Assembly: GCA_002343445.1 (NCBI GenBank)
Contig: DDSP01000069.1
Coordinates: forward strand, 7,041-67,704
DNA from: Chthonomonas sp. UBA2387
GTDB taxonomy: Bacteria; Armatimonadota; Fimbriimonadia; Fimbriimonadales; Fimbriimonadaceae
DNA: 60,664 nt
Direction: 5' to 3'
Of this stretch, positions 25,528 to 33,626 are shown in pieces; position 1 is the stretch's first letter, and each line of letters starts with the position of its first letter. Position numbers and translations under genes: made by a program. The notes under the pieces were generated by a model. It searched no databases and was not told the DNA's origin. It saw nothing but the letters and a program-made list of their open reading frames with translations.

Positions 25528-26562
25528 ATGCCGGAAGAACTCACGTATCGCGACTCCGGGGTGGACATCGACGAGGCGCATCGCGCGCTCCGCACCGTTG
25601 CCCCCCAAATCCGGGCAACGTACGGAGATCGCGTGCTGGCCGGCATCGGCGGTTTCGGAGGCTTGTTCGACATCAACTTTCCCGAGATGCAGCGGCCCAT
25701 TCTGGTCAGCAGCATCGACGGCGTCGGCACCAAGACCAAGGTCGCCGCGATGGTCGGGCGATTCGATGGCCTCGGGTTCGATATCGTCAACCACTGCGTC
25801 AACGACATCCTGTGCCAAGGAGCGCGCCCCCTGTTCTTCTTGGACTACTTCGCCACCTCCCAGTTGCGGGGCCCGGTGCTGGCGCAGGTCGTGGGCGGGA
25901 TGGCCGACGCATGCCAAGCCGTCGGCGCAGCGCTCATCGGAGGCGAGACCGCCGAGATGCCAGGCGTCTATCACGACGACGAAATCGACGTGGTGGGTTG
26001 CATCGTGGGCGTGGTGGACCACGACAAGCGGCTTCCCCGTCTCAAGATGATGCCCGGCGACCAACTCATCGGCATCGCCAGCAGCGGCTTGCACACGAAC
26101 GGGTTCTCGCTCGCCCGACGCGCCCTCCTCGAGGTCGGCGGCCTATCGGTGCGGAGCGACATGCCTGGGCTCGGCAACACCGTCGGCGACGAGTTGCTGC
26201 GACCGCACCGCTGCTACTTCCAAGCCGTCCATCCGTTGATCCAGGAGGACCTGATCAAGGGAGTCGCGCATATCACGGGCGGCGGACTCGTGGACAACTT
26301 GCCCCGCGTGTTGCCCTCGAACCTGCGGGCCGTGGTCGAGCGACGGTCTTGGACGCCGCTACCGATCTTCCACATGATTCAAGAATTGGGCAACGTACCA
26401 GACGCCGAGATGTTCCGAACGTTCAATATGGGCGTCGGCATGGTTCTGGTCGCCGATCGAGGCGACACGCCCGCCATCGTCCAACGCCTGACCAGCGCAG
26501 GTGAAAGCGCCGCAGTCATCGGCGAGCTTCAGCAGGGCTCCAACGACGTCCTGATCGCCTGA
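25528..26562 (+). CDS. purM: Phosphoribosylformylglycinamidine cyclo-ligase (AIR synthetase)
   Basis: This 344-residue protein matches PurM: TYRDSGVDIDEAHRAL, SSIDGVGTKTKVA, GFDIVNHCVNDILCQGARPLFFLDYFA, ALIGGETAEMPGVY, GIASSGLHTNGFSLAR, AHITGGGLVDNLPRVLP and the FNMGVGMVLV end motif. It closes the imidazole ring in the fifth step of purine synthesis with ATP. The N-terminal glycine loop and ATP-grasp-like halves are complete. purL, the preceding enzyme of the pathway, is also in this window (45080-47323) but not adjacent. A TACATT box 6 nt before the ATG predicts a leaderless message. Confidence 0.95.
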   Translation: MPEELTYRDSGVDIDEAHRALRTVAPQIRATYGDRVLAGIGGFGGLFDINFPEMQRPILVSSIDGVGTKTKVAAMVGRFDGLGFDIVNHCVNDILCQGARPLFFLDYFATSQLRGPVLAQVVGGMADACQAVGAALIGGETAEMPGVYHDDEIDVVGCIVGVVDHDKRLPRLKMMPGDQLIGIASSGLHTNGFSLARRALLEVGGLSVRSDMPGLGNTVGDELLRPHRCYFQAVHPLIQEDLIKGVAHITGGGLVDNLPRVLPSNLRAVVERRSWTPLPIFHMIQELGNVPDAEMFRTFNMGVGMVLVADRGDTPAIVQRLTSAGESAAVIGELQQGSNDVLIA

Positions 26563-26579
26563 GGAGTGGAGGGTGGCCC

Positions 26580-26614
26580 CTGAACCCTGAACCCTGAAAA
26601 CTGAAAACTGAATC
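26580..26614. repeat. Tandem array of five degenerate heptamers
   Basis: Five consecutive 7-mers each starting CTGAA (two CTGAACC, two CTGAAAA, one CTGAATC) fill the gap between the convergent ends of purM and the DUF6263-like gene. The pattern is regular and low in GC for this genome. It does not form a hairpin, so it is not an intrinsic terminator. Confidence 0.7.
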
Positions 26615-27324
26615 TACTCCACCCTCTCGAAGATCACGGTGGACGAGATGACGGGGACGGGCGAGCCAGCCGGCGCGGGAAAGTTCTCGATGAGCACTTC
26701 GCCCTTCACACCGCGAAAGTCCGCCTTGTTGAACCACAGAACGCCTTTGGCCGTGATCGGCTTCGCGCCCTCGGTTTCGGCAAACTCGATTTCCACCTTG
26801 CACGTCTCCCATGAACCCACCTTCTCTTCCGCGACGAACTTGTAGGTCACCTTGGCGGCGGGCAGTTCGGCTTCGGGGTCGGCCTTCGATTCGAACGTCC
26901 ACGACTCGCCCACCTTCACCGGGGCGTCGGGAGCGCTCAAAACCTGCACCCGGCCTGCCCGGCGCAGCAGAGGCAGATTCGCAGCGGGGTCGTCTGTGGC
27001 GAGCAGTGCGCCCAAACGGTCGAGCGTCCGCACCTCGGTCTTGTCGGTGTCGAAGTACAGAGGCACCGGCGCACCCCCTGCGCTGACCTCGAGTCCCGTG
27101 GTCTTGGTCTGCTCCTTGTACTCGCCGCTGGGTTCGACCTTGAGAATGCGCTCCTCGGTGTTGTATTTCATCTCGATGGCCATGCCGCCCAGACTGCCCT
27201 TCATCAGCACCTTGACCTTCTGCACGTGCCCCTCGACGATCTTGAGCTTGAACGACTGGGCTTCCTGAGCCGCGACCACTCCGCAAAGGGCCAAGAACAC
27301 ACCAACGATGGCAAGTCGAACCAT
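26614..27324 (-). CDS. Secreted DUF6263-like protein (paralogue of the 14.0 kb gene)
   Basis: This 236-residue protein has a signal peptide (RLAIVGVFLALCGVVAAQE) and a beta-rich body: SFKLKIVEGHVQKVKVLMKG, TGLEVSAGGAPVPLYFDTDK, VKVGESWTFESKAD and a C-terminal VISSTVIFERVE. The VKVGESW motif matches VKVGDSW in the protein at 14003-14833, so the two are related exported proteins of unknown function. The last codon overlaps the heptamer array by one nucleotide. A TATATT box 6 nt before the ATG makes it a clear leaderless candidate. Confidence 0.65.
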   Translation of the reverse strand: MVRLAIVGVFLALCGVVAAQEAQSFKLKIVEGHVQKVKVLMKGSLGGMAIEMKYNTEERILKVEPSGEYKEQTKTTGLEVSAGGAPVPLYFDTDKTEVRTLDRLGALLATDDPAANLPLLRRAGRVQVLSAPDAPVKVGESWTFESKADPEAELPAAKVTYKFVAEEKVGSWETCKVEIEFAETEGAKPITAKGVLWFNKADFRGVKGEVLIENFPAPAGSPVPVISSTVIFERVE

Positions 27325-27330
27325 AGGCCC

Positions 27331-27336
27331 AATATA
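27331..27336 (-). promoter_or_regulatory. -10 box of the DUF6263-like gene (leaderless type)
   Basis: On the minus strand GGCTATATT contains TATATT ending 6 nt before the ATG at 27324; the 6 nt are GGGCCT, with no Shine-Dalgarno sequence. Confidence 0.6.
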
Positions 27337-27388
27337 GCCCGAGCGGAGCGCTCGGAGTGGGCCACCCGGCGGGACCGGCTCAAACCGC

Positions 27389-27394
27389 TATAAT
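27389..27394 (+). promoter_or_regulatory. Consensus -10 box of the aminotransferase gene (leaderless type)
   Basis: A perfect TATAAT ends only 5 nt before the GTG start at 27400. Transcription would be expected to begin at or within a nucleotide or two of the start codon. No TTGACA-like -35 is visible 17 nt upstream. Confidence 0.7.
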
Positions 27395-27399
27395 CGGCT

Positions 27400-28578
27400 G
27401 TGGCCCCAGCCCTCGCGTCCCGAACCGGGCTCCTCAAACCATCACCGACTCTGGCGATCACCGCGAAAGCCAAGGCGCTCAAGGCGTCGGGACGCGACAT
27501 CATTGCCCTGGCCGCCGGCGAACCCGACTTCAACACCCCGGAGGCCGTGTGCCAAGCGGCTGAAGACGCCATACGCAACGGCTTCACCAAGTACACGCCC
27601 ACCGTCGGCATCCCCGAACTGCGGCAAGCCGTCTGCGACATGGCGCTGCGCGAGAACGGCCTCCGCGCCGAGCCGTCCCAGGTCGTCATCAGTTGCGGCG
27701 CCAAGCAGAGCCTGTTCAACGCCCTGATGGTCGTGATCGAACCGGGCGACGAAGTGCTTGTCCCCGCCCCGTTCTGGGCCACCTACGAAGACCAGGTGGC
27801 CGTGGCCGGTGGAACGGTCCGACGGATTGCCACCACGTCGGATTCTGGCTTCCTCCCCTCGATCGAGCAGTTCAAGGAAGCCCTCGGCCCGAAGACCCGG
27901 GCCATCGTGCTGAACAGCCCCAACAACCCCACCGGCGCGGTCTATCCGCGCAGCCTGCTCAAGGAGATCGCCGCCCTCGCCATCCGCCACGACCTGTGGA
28001 TCATCGCGGACGACATCTACGAGCGACTGGTCTACAACGAGCCCCACCAAAGCATCGCCGCTCTGGGCAGCGAAGTCGCCGACCGCGCGATCACCATCAT
28101 GGGCTGCAGCAAGTCGTACGCGATGACGGGTTGGCGCATCGGCTTCGCCATCGCGCCCAAGCGTGTGGCCGAGGCCATGGGCGCGTTGCAGGACCAAGTC
28201 ACCAGCAACCCGACCTCGTTCGCCCAAGTCGGTGCGCTCGCCGCCCTTCGGCTCGATGCTTCGGTGGTCGAGGCCATGCGATGCGAGTTCTTGGAGCGGC
28301 GCGACTTGGTCTTGGACCTGTTGCGCGGCATCGAAGGCTTCAAGACGCCGGTTCCCGGCGGCGCGTTCTACGTGATGCCCAATGTCGAGGCCTGTCTCGG
28401 CGACCGCTTCGCCGACGACATGGCGCTGGCCGAACACCTTCTGGAACACGCGGGCGTCGCGATCATCCCCGGCTCCATCTTCGGCGGGCCCGGCCACATT
28501 CGGCTGAGCTACGCCGCCTCGCGCGACGACCTGCGCGAGGGCATCGCCCGCATCGCCCGAGCCCTCAACGCTCCATGA
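27400..28578 (+). CDS. Class I/II pyridoxal-phosphate aminotransferase (aspartate aminotransferase type)
   Basis: This 392-residue protein follows aspartate aminotransferases of subgroup Ib: IIALAAGEPDFNTPEAV, GFTKYTPTVGIPELRQAV, VVISCGAKQSLFNALM, VLNSPNNPTGAVY (substrate-binding Asn), IIADDIYERLVY (PLP-binding Asp and Tyr) and the Schiff-base lysine in GCSKSYAMTGWRIGF. It probably interconverts aspartate and oxaloacetate, though related enzymes use other amino acids or prephenate. The start is GTG at 27400, set by TATAAT 5 nt upstream. The rnc ATG overlaps its stop (ATGA). Confidence 0.92.
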   Translation: MAPALASRTGLLKPSPTLAITAKAKALKASGRDIIALAAGEPDFNTPEAVCQAAEDAIRNGFTKYTPTVGIPELRQAVCDMALRENGLRAEPSQVVISCGAKQSLFNALMVVIEPGDEVLVPAPFWATYEDQVAVAGGTVRRIATTSDSGFLPSIEQFKEALGPKTRAIVLNSPNNPTGAVYPRSLLKEIAALAIRHDLWIIADDIYERLVYNEPHQSIAALGSEVADRAITIMGCSKSYAMTGWRIGFAIAPKRVAEAMGALQDQVTSNPTSFAQVGALAALRLDASVVEAMRCEFLERRDLVLDLLRGIEGFKTPVPGGAFYVMPNVEACLGDRFADDMALAEHLLEHAGVAIIPGSIFGGPGHIRLSYAASRDDLREGIARIARALNAP

Positions 28579-29270
28579 TTCCGCGCCAGATCCCCCTCAA
28601 AAGCGAGACGCTGTTCACCCTGGCCACGAGGCACAGTTCGGCCTGTGCCAACCCCGTTGCGGAGAGCTACGAGAGGCTGGAGTTCTTCGGCGACTCGGTG
28701 CTCGGTCTGGTGGTCTCGCAGTACCTCTACGAACACCACCCCGACTGGGATCAAGGCGTGCTAAGCAAAGCCAAGTCCAGCGTGGTCCAAGAGGGTCCGT
28801 TAGCCGAGACCGCTCTCAAACTCGGATTGGACAGGTTCATCGAACTCAGCGCCAGCGAGGTGGCCTCGGGGGGCCAGCAGCGCCCGTCCGTGCTCGCCGA
28901 CGTATTCGAAGCCATCATCGGCGCGGTCTACCTGGAAAGCGGTCTGGAAATCGCCCGTTGGTTCGTGCTGGAGCAACTGCACCCCTACCTGATGCGGATT
29001 TCCAGCGGCGACGTCAACCCGAACGACTTCAAGTCCAAACTCCAGGAAGCGGCCCAGGCGATCTGGCGCAAGACCCCCCTGTACCGAGTCGCCCATGAAG
29101 GTGGCGCGGCTCACTCGCGCAAGTTTCATGTCGAGGTCCTATTCGACGACGAGGTGATGGGCGAGGGCTGGGGCCGCTCCAAGAAGGAAGCCGAACAGGC
29201 CGCCGCACAGCAGGCGCTCGAACTGATCGAAAGCGCGCGCCGGCACCGAGCCTGGACCGATCAACCGTAA
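28575..29270 (+). CDS. rnc: Ribonuclease III
   Basis: This 231-residue protein carries the RNase III signature ERLEFFGDSVLGLVVSQYL (catalytic Glu and Asp, about residues 28-46), a second acidic cluster in VLADVFEAIIGAVYLESG (Asp and Glu for magnesium) and a C-terminal double-stranded RNA-binding domain (FKSKLQEAAQ through GRSKKEAEQAAAQQALELI). It processes rRNA precursors and double-stranded RNA. The ATG overlaps the aminotransferase stop by 4 nt, so the two are coupled. It ends 8 nt from the convergent DUF885 gene, leaving no room for a separate terminator. Confidence 0.93.
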   Translation: MIPRQIPLKSETLFTLATRHSSACANPVAESYERLEFFGDSVLGLVVSQYLYEHHPDWDQGVLSKAKSSVVQEGPLAETALKLGLDRFIELSASEVASGGQQRPSVLADVFEAIIGAVYLESGLEIARWFVLEQLHPYLMRISSGDVNPNDFKSKLQEAAQAIWRKTPLYRVAHEGGAAHSRKFHVEVLFDDEVMGEGWGRSKKEAEQAAAQQALELIESARRHRAWTDQP

Positions 29271-29278
29271 GCCCCGGC

Positions 29279-30913
29279 TCACCCCTCCAACGCCATCGCG
29301 AGCAGTTTCATCGGAATGGAGCCCTGCCTCAGCACCGCGTCGTGGAACGCCTTCGGCGTCATCCGGCCCGAGCCCACGTGCTTCTTGTACAAATCGCGCA
29401 ACTGCAACCCACCGATGAGGTAAGCGCACTGGTACAGTGGACTGTACATCTCGCCAATGTAACGCCGTACCTCCGAGGTCGCGGTGAACCGCTCGTGCCC
29501 AACCTCGTCCACAAGGTACTGGATCATCTCTTCCGGGGTCATCTCGCCCAAGTGGAACTTCAAGGACACCACGATCCGCGCGCAGCGGTGCGAACGCCAA
29601 AACAGATAACCGATCCGGTCTTCAGGCGTCTTGGGGAACTCCAAATCGTAAAGAAGCATCTCCCAATGCAAACACCACCCTTCCACAAAGAACGGCGTCT
29701 GGAACAGGTCGCGATACGGCTTGTAACGCGCGGCCATGTAGAGCTGCAGGTGATGGCCGGGGATGAGTTCGTGCTGCACGGTACACCGCGTGAAGTGGCG
29801 GTTGTTGCCGCGCAAGCTCATCATCTTCGCTTCGTGGTCCATGGTCTCCAACGGATAGCCCACGGCGATGCGTTGCCCGCCATAGAACTGGAAGGGCCAC
29901 GTCTTCTGGTCGCGCTCCGAGATCATGTCCACACGCCAAGTCTCCTCGCACAGCGGCTCGATCGTCAGCAGGTCGCGTTCCTTCACAAACGCGATCGCCT
30001 CCCGCGCTAGGCCCGCGACCAACTCGTCTTGTTCACCAGGGGGTACGTGGTTCTGCTTGACCTTCTCCAATGCGGCGCGCCAATCGTCGCCGAAGCCCAT
30101 CTCGCGCGCGGCACGCAAATACTCCTTCCGACACCACTCGAATTCCTTCGCAGCCATCGCGATCAGTTCCTCGGGAGACTCGTCGAGCAGTTCGTGCCGG
30201 ATATCGGCCAACAGCGCGTCGCGGCCGATGGGACTGCCGATCAGGGGCTCGTCCTCGCCTTCGCGAAACCCCAGAACCTTTTCGCGCAAGTGCTTCTGCA
30301 GGTCCCCCAACGCCGCATCCGCCTTCTGATAGGGCGTCTTGGTCCACCATCCAAACACCGGCTTGTAGCCATCGTAGTGCTTGAACCACGTCTCCAAGGT
30401 CTGTTTCAAGCCGCCGATCTCGTCCGCCGCGCGCTTTGCGACCACCATGTCGTGCCCAGCCCTCTCCTCAGCCTCCAAGCGCTTCTTGGTCTGCTTCGCC
30501 TTCGCTTCGATGCCTGCCAAAGCCGCCGCCGACTCGCGAGGGTCCAAGGGCACCAGATTGCGACGCTGATGCTCCAACTCCAGGATCGCCTCGCGGAACG
30601 GCAAGAGGTCGGCGGTTTGCGCGAAGCGGCGGGTCTTCAGAGCGCGCTCGGCCTCGATCTTGGAGAGTTGGTTCACCAGCAAGGTGTGGTCGATCCGCCC
30701 ATCCAGGTCGAGGTCGGCAACGTTCACCTCGCCCAGCTTGCGCCGCCAATCGGCGATGAAGCTCGCAAGCCGCGACTCGGCGGCAGGCGTGGCATCCAGC
30801 GAGTGGAACCGGCGTACATCGCGAAGGTCCGTGGCGAATCGGGTGATGAGGTCGATCATGGGATTGGACGGCGCGCCCGCGCCGAGCGTGAGACCGAGCA
30901 GGAGGCTCAGCAT
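29279..30913 (-). CDS. DUF885 family metallopeptidase-like protein
   Basis: This 544-residue protein matches the DUF885 family, which has a metal-binding HExxPGH pattern; here it is QHELIPGHHLQLYMA (about residue 395), with a downstream Glu in FVEGWCLHWE. The N-terminus MLSLLLGLTLGAGA looks like a short signal peptide. Bacterial members are thought to be zinc carboxypeptidase-like enzymes and often are exported; the substrate is unknown. The ATG at 30913 is chosen because an intrinsic terminator lies just upstream (30963-30989), which excludes the TTG at 30961 as part of the upstream message. GGAGG is close, at only 1-2 nt spacing. Confidence 0.82.
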   Translation of the reverse strand: MLSLLLGLTLGAGAPSNPMIDLITRFATDLRDVRRFHSLDATPAAESRLASFIADWRRKLGEVNVADLDLDGRIDHTLLVNQLSKIEAERALKTRRFAQTADLLPFREAILELEHQRRNLVPLDPRESAAALAGIEAKAKQTKKRLEAEERAGHDMVVAKRAADEIGGLKQTLETWFKHYDGYKPVFGWWTKTPYQKADAALGDLQKHLREKVLGFREGEDEPLIGSPIGRDALLADIRHELLDESPEELIAMAAKEFEWCRKEYLRAAREMGFGDDWRAALEKVKQNHVPPGEQDELVAGLAREAIAFVKERDLLTIEPLCEETWRVDMISERDQKTWPFQFYGGQRIAVGYPLETMDHEAKMMSLRGNNRHFTRCTVQHELIPGHHLQLYMAARYKPYRDLFQTPFFVEGWCLHWEMLLYDLEFPKTPEDRIGYLFWRSHRCARIVVSLKFHLGEMTPEEMIQYLVDEVGHERFTATSEVRRYIGEMYSPLYQCAYLIGGLQLRDLYKKHVGSGRMTPKAFHDAVLRQGSIPMKLLAMALEG

Positions 30914-30962
30914 GCCTCCGGAGATTCGCCGCCCGCCCGCGTTTCCCCTTCCCAAAAGCAAA

Positions 30963-30989
30963 CGAGCCCACCCGCAAAGAGTGGGCTCG
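30963..30989 (-). terminator. Intrinsic terminator of the PEP-CTERM gene
   Basis: Perfect 9-bp arms (CGAGCCCAC at 30963-30971, GTGGGCTCG at 30981-30989) around a 9-nt loop. On the minus strand the stem is followed by GTTTGCTTTTG, a usable T-rich tail, directly after the PEP-CTERM gene. Confidence 0.8.
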
Positions 30990-31009
30990 CCACACCTGTC
31001 GGCCGGCGA

Positions 31010-31915
31010 TCAGCGTCGCCGACGCCGGAGAAGAGCCGCCAGGCCGATACCCATCGCAGCCAACGTCGCGGGCTCCGGAACAGCCTCGACCTCGAAGAAC
31101 TGGTCGCCGTCGATCGTCGAGAAGTTCACGTTCCGTGGCTCGCCCAAGTTGCCGATCGGGCCCACGCCGCCCATCACCTGGTTGGAAAGGAAGTCGTGAC
31201 CGCCGCCGTTGATCATTGCGCTCACTCGAAGCGAACTGAACCCATCCGCGCCGAGTGCCGAAAGCGGAATCGCCATCTCGATACCCGTGGTGACGAGGCC
31301 CGCACCCGAAGCATCCGAGCCCGTGACGCCCGCAGTGTTCGAGTTGTTGATCGTGATGAGAATGCCGTCCGGATTGTTGCCGCCCGAAAGCGTGCCATCG
31401 GTGACCGCGCCGCCGGAACCGAGATACCGCCCCACTCCGCCATTCACCAACTCCGCATAGTTGGCGAAGATCTGGTACGGCGTGTTGCCGCCCGTCATCG
31501 TGAGATAGTAGTCCGCTTCGAACCCCGTGTCGAAGGTCAACCCGTCGCCGCCGCCGCTGTCTCCCATGCGATTGAGACCGTTGAAGTCCACGTCGGGGTT
31601 GTCGCCGCGCAACCGATTCTGACCGCCCGACTTCGAATCGAAGAAGAGCTCGAACTTGTTGAAGTTCGATTCCAGATTCGCGCCGAAGAAGAGGTAAAGG
31701 GTCGTGGCGTCGCGTACGGCGTAGGCGTTGTTGAGTTCGCTGCCGTTGGCGAAGTCCACCACGCCAAGGTTGCTGTCCCCGAACCCGGTCGGAGCGTTTT
31801 GAATCGCGCGGGCAGCGCCGTAAGCGCCATCGAGCGTGCCGTTGATGATGGGTTGAGCGACGGAAACGCCGGCTGCACAGCCGACGACCGCCAAAGCGAG
31901 CATTCGAGTCTTCAC
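31010..31915 (-). CDS. PEP-CTERM sorting-signal protein
   Basis: This 301-residue protein has a signal peptide (ALAVVGCAAGVSVAQ) and a C-terminal PEP-CTERM tail: VPEPATLAAMGIGLAALL followed by RRRRR, i.e. VPEP motif, hydrophobic helix and basic end. Exosortase normally cleaves and anchors such proteins; no exosortase is in this window. The body is Gly/Asn-rich and beta-like (GDSGGGDGLTFDTGFEADYYL), typical of surface or biofilm proteins. The GTG at 31915 is used because GGAGGACC lies about 8 nt upstream; an ATG at 31930 is inside that site. It is followed by an intrinsic terminator. Confidence 0.85.
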   Translation of the reverse strand: MKTRMLALAVVGCAAGVSVAQPIINGTLDGAYGAARAIQNAPTGFGDSNLGVVDFANGSELNNAYAVRDATTLYLFFGANLESNFNKFELFFDSKSGGQNRLRGDNPDVDFNGLNRMGDSGGGDGLTFDTGFEADYYLTMTGGNTPYQIFANYAELVNGGVGRYLGSGGAVTDGTLSGGNNPDGILITINNSNTAGVTGSDASGAGLVTTGIEMAIPLSALGADGFSSLRVSAMINGGGHDFLSNQVMGGVGPIGNLGEPRNVNFSTIDGDQFFEVEAVPEPATLAAMGIGLAALLRRRRR

Positions 31916-32073
31916 TATTCGGTCCTCCATTGGTCCGGCCACCCGATTGGTCCGGGTCGGCCCTCGATGCCTCATCCGGGCATCTTCACAAACCATACAC
32001 CAGTCCAAGCCGAGGAGTCGGCAGAATCCGGGACCCAAACCCGAAAACCTCATGAAATTGAATATTCCCGAAT

Positions 32074-32091
32074 CCAGTGTCCCATCACTGG
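32074..32091 (-). terminator. Short hairpin after mgtE
   Basis: Six-bp arms CCAGTG (32074-32079) and CACTGG (32086-32091) lie about 30 nt after the mgtE stop on the minus strand side of the gap to the PEP-CTERM promoter region. There is no clear T tract, so this is a weak terminator call. The remaining gap (to about 31931) holds no gene. Confidence 0.4.
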
Positions 32092-32121
32092 CAGACATCC
32101 GGGTCCCTCAAATCAGCTACC

Positions 32122-33489
32122 TCAACGCAGGTGGCCGAGGAGATAGCCCGCCAGCCACAGGACCAACGAGAATCCGCAAACGTCCGTCGTCATCGTCAGG
32201 ATCGGGGCCGAGCCGCCCGCCGGATCCAGTTTCAGACGCTGCAAGAACAAGGGCAGCAGCCCGCCAAGCGTCACCGCGAGAATGCTGTTCACCACCAACG
32301 CGCCGCCCACCACCAGTGAGAGGGTTGGGTCGCCCTTCCAAGCGTACGTCCCCAGTGCCAACAGGGAACCCAACGCCAGGCCGTTCATCACCCCGACGCC
32401 CACCTCCTTCCCAAACACCCACGCCACCTCGTTCGATTTGATGCGCCCCAGGGATAGTTCGCGGATCGAGACGGCGATCGCTTGGCTTCCCGCCGAACCG
32501 CCCATGTCGGAGATGATGGGCAGAATCGAAGCGAGGGCGATGATCTCTTCAAGGACACCCGAAAAGTGCGCGATCACCGCGCCGACGGCCACGTTCAACA
32601 CCATTTTGGGGACCAGCCAGATCAGGCGCTGACGAGCGCGCAGCCACGTGGGCATGTCGCGCACCTCTTCGCCACCCGCGATGCCGCTGAAGCGCAGGAA
32701 CTCCTCCTCGCCGCTCTCGATCTCGAACTGCATCGCGTCGTCTTTGGTCACCACGCCGCGCAAGACCCCATGCCGGTCCACGACGGGCAAGGCCAGATAG
32801 CGGTGCCTCCGGAACAGGTCGTAAAGCTCCTCGCCGGGCATCTCCACCGAAACGGTGACCGGCGTTTTGGTCATGATCGAGACGACGCGCGTCTCGGGAG
32901 CGCTGAACAGCAGCGCCCGCAGGTTCAAGATGCCCTTCAGGACGCCGTCGTTGTCCGTGACGTAAAGATAGGCCGCGGGGTAGCTCGCGATCTCTTCGGC
33001 CCGGGCCTGCAGCATGGCGACCGCTTCGCCTGCCCGCGCGCGCAGGGGCACCTCGACGAATTCCTTCTGCATCAGGCCGCCGGCGGTGTCCTCCGGGTAA
33101 GAGAGCATCTCGCGCGCCAACGCCTGCTGCTCTTCGTCCAGACTCCCGATGATCGCTTCGCGTTGCTCTTCGGGAAGCTCCTGAAGGATGTCCGCCTCCT
33201 CGTCGGAGATCAGTTCGCGGACGACCTTGGCCGCCTGTTCGACCGGAAAGTGCACGAGCGTCTTAGCCGCGATGTCGTCGGGGAGTTCTTCCAAGACGTC
33301 GGCCGTGTGACCGGTCTCTTGCGCACCGAGGACACGAGCGATGTCGTCCGGGTCCAAGCCCTGCAGAGCGTCGGCGGCGTCGGCCGGGTTGGCTGATTTG
33401 ATCAGATCGGACGCTTGTTCGAACCGCTGCTCTTCAACCAAGCCCTCCAGTGCTTCGAGTGTTGCGGGCACTGGGGCTTCTTCGGGCAT
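32122..33489 (-). CDS. mgtE: Magnesium transporter MgtE
   Basis: This 455-residue protein has the MgtE order: an acidic N domain with helical repeats (DAADALQGLDPDDIARVLG, LEELPDDIAAKTLVHF), a pair of CBS domains (about 140-260; VSIMTKTPVTVSVEM, RHRYLALPVVDRHG) and five C-terminal membrane helices with the pore signature PIISDMGGSAGSQAIAVSIREL-like motif. It is a magnesium-gated channel of the inner membrane. The ATG at 33489 has GGAAGTGAAG upstream. I looked for an M-box riboswitch in the short leader and saw none; regulation is then probably only through the magnesium-sensing N and CBS domains. Confidence 0.92.
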   Translation of the reverse strand: MPEEAPVPATLEALEGLVEEQRFEQASDLIKSANPADAADALQGLDPDDIARVLGAQETGHTADVLEELPDDIAAKTLVHFPVEQAAKVVRELISDEEADILQELPEEQREAIIGSLDEEQQALAREMLSYPEDTAGGLMQKEFVEVPLRARAGEAVAMLQARAEEIASYPAAYLYVTDNDGVLKGILNLRALLFSAPETRVVSIMTKTPVTVSVEMPGEELYDLFRRHRYLALPVVDRHGVLRGVVTKDDAMQFEIESGEEEFLRFSGIAGGEEVRDMPTWLRARQRLIWLVPKMVLNVAVGAVIAHFSGVLEEIIALASILPIISDMGGSAGSQAIAVSIRELSLGRIKSNEVAWVFGKEVGVGVMNGLALGSLLALGTYAWKGDPTLSLVVGGALVVNSILAVTLGGLLPLFLQRLKLDPAGGSAPILTMTTDVCGFSLVLWLAGYLLGHLR

Positions 33490-33586
33490 GGCTTCACTTC
33501 CGTGGTTCCTAGGGGCTCTTAATGGTACCAGCCGGTGGACCACGTTCGAACAGTAGGGCCCGGTGGGGTCAGCTACAACGCCCAAA

Positions 33587-33607
33587 AGGAACCCGAATCG
33601 GGTCCTA
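33587..33607 (-). terminator. Intrinsic terminator of the DUF1501 gene
   Basis: On the minus strand AGGACCCG, a short loop and CGGGT(T)CCT form a hairpin (one bulged base) followed by TTTTGGG. It lies 20 nt past the DUF1501 stop and upstream of mgtE, so the two genes are separately transcribed. Confidence 0.6.
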
Positions 33608-33626
33608 AATCAACCCGAGCCACAAG

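Noticed and set aside
33490..33586. Possible M-box magnesium riboswitch ahead of mgtE
   Set aside because: The space between the upstream terminator and the start is under 100 nt and I could not see the conserved M-box stems; a standard ribosome binding site is present instead.
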